Shown here piece after piece: positions 4,990 through 5,181 of a DNA stretch of 5,181 bases; position 1 is the first letter of the stretch, and each line of letters starts with the position of its first letter. Position numbers and translations under genes: made by a program. The DNA is from Chloroflexia bacterium (lineage in GTDB: Bacteria > Chloroflexota > Chloroflexia > Thermomicrobiales > CFX8). Below the pieces are notes generated by a model. It did not search any database. It was not told the origin of the DNA and saw only the letters and a program-made list of their open reading frames with translations. The DNA is taken from positions 1 to 5,181 of the forward strand of contig JACCZH010000496.1 of NCBI GenBank assembly GCA_013696045.1. Reading direction: 5' to 3'.

Positions 4990-5181
4990 GTGCGCCTGTA
5001 CATTGAGGTGGCGAAGCGCTCGTTCCAGCGGCAGATGGCCTATCGCGCCGCTAACCTGGCCGGACTGGCAACAAACACGTTTTTCGGGCTGATGCGCACA
5101 TATCTCTTCCTGGGTCTGTACGCTGGGCGGGACGTCGAGGCAGGCTGGACGGTGGGAGACGCAGTCGCTTTTGTCTGGCTG
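4990..5181 (+). CDS. ABC-2 type transporter permease (DUF990-like), C-terminus cut by window edge
   Basis: The first 64 residues of an inner-membrane ABC exporter permease. The start RLYIEVAKRSFQRQMAYR (2-19) is an amphipathic basic segment typical of the DUF990 / ABC-2 group. It is followed by the first hydrophobic segment (AANLAGLATNTFFGLM, then TYLFLGLYAG, about 20-46) and a soluble stretch with GWTVGDAVAFVWL, where TM2 begins. Full-length members have about 260 residues and six TM segments. The GTG start follows a G-run (GGGGGGA, 4980-4986) that can act as a ribosome-binding site with a 3-4 nt spacer. In this family a second permease and an ATP-binding subunit usually lie next door; neither is upstream, so they would be expected to the right. 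The substrate is unknown. Confidence 0.87.
   Translation, partial: MRLYIEVAKRSFQRQMAYRAANLAGLATNTFFGLMRTYLFLGLYAGRDVEAGWTVGDAVAFVWL

Overview
The window is a GC-rich bacterial chromosomal segment with Shine-Dalgarno-led genes and some GTG starts. The mix of families (an ECF42-type sigma factor, DUF2277, an EntS-like MFS exporter, a DUF990-type ABC-2 permease) suits Chloroflexota or Actinomycetota. Chloroflexota is a low-confidence first guess, since no marker gene settles it. I see no mobile element, CRISPR array, rRNA or tRNA.

Layout. 1-1007 (minus): the first 335 residues of an ECF sigma factor of the long, C-terminally extended type, running off the left edge. 1008-1177: an intergenic stretch with three copies of a TCGAGATGAC-like 10-mer and an ECF-like promoter candidate. 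1178-1447 (minus): a complete DUF2277 protein. 1448-1586: a divergent intergenic region. 1587-2894 (plus): a 12-TM MFS exporter. 2895-3187: a convergent gap with no confident gene but a striking ECF-like promoter candidate and a 37-codon ORF. 3188-3487 (minus): an unrecognised two-TM protein. 3488-3692: a divergent intergenic region with a good sigma70-like promoter facing right. 3693-4100 and 4097-4879 (plus): a SnoaL/NTF2-like protein and a GNAT acetyltransferase whose start and stop codons overlap. 4990-5181 (plus): the first 64 residues of an ABC-2 permease, cut by the right edge.

How the genes fit together. Most look like independent small transcription units, and gene orientation changes four times. 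The only tight pair is SnoaL-like/GNAT, which share one promoter and overlap by 4 bp, so they are probably translationally coupled. The sigma factor and DUF2277 point the same way, but 170 bp and a possible promoter lie between them. I found no clear new multi-gene system. The most testable leads are the candidate sigma-factor promoter in the convergent gap, the 10-mer repeats upstream of the sigma gene, and the SnoaL-GNAT pair.
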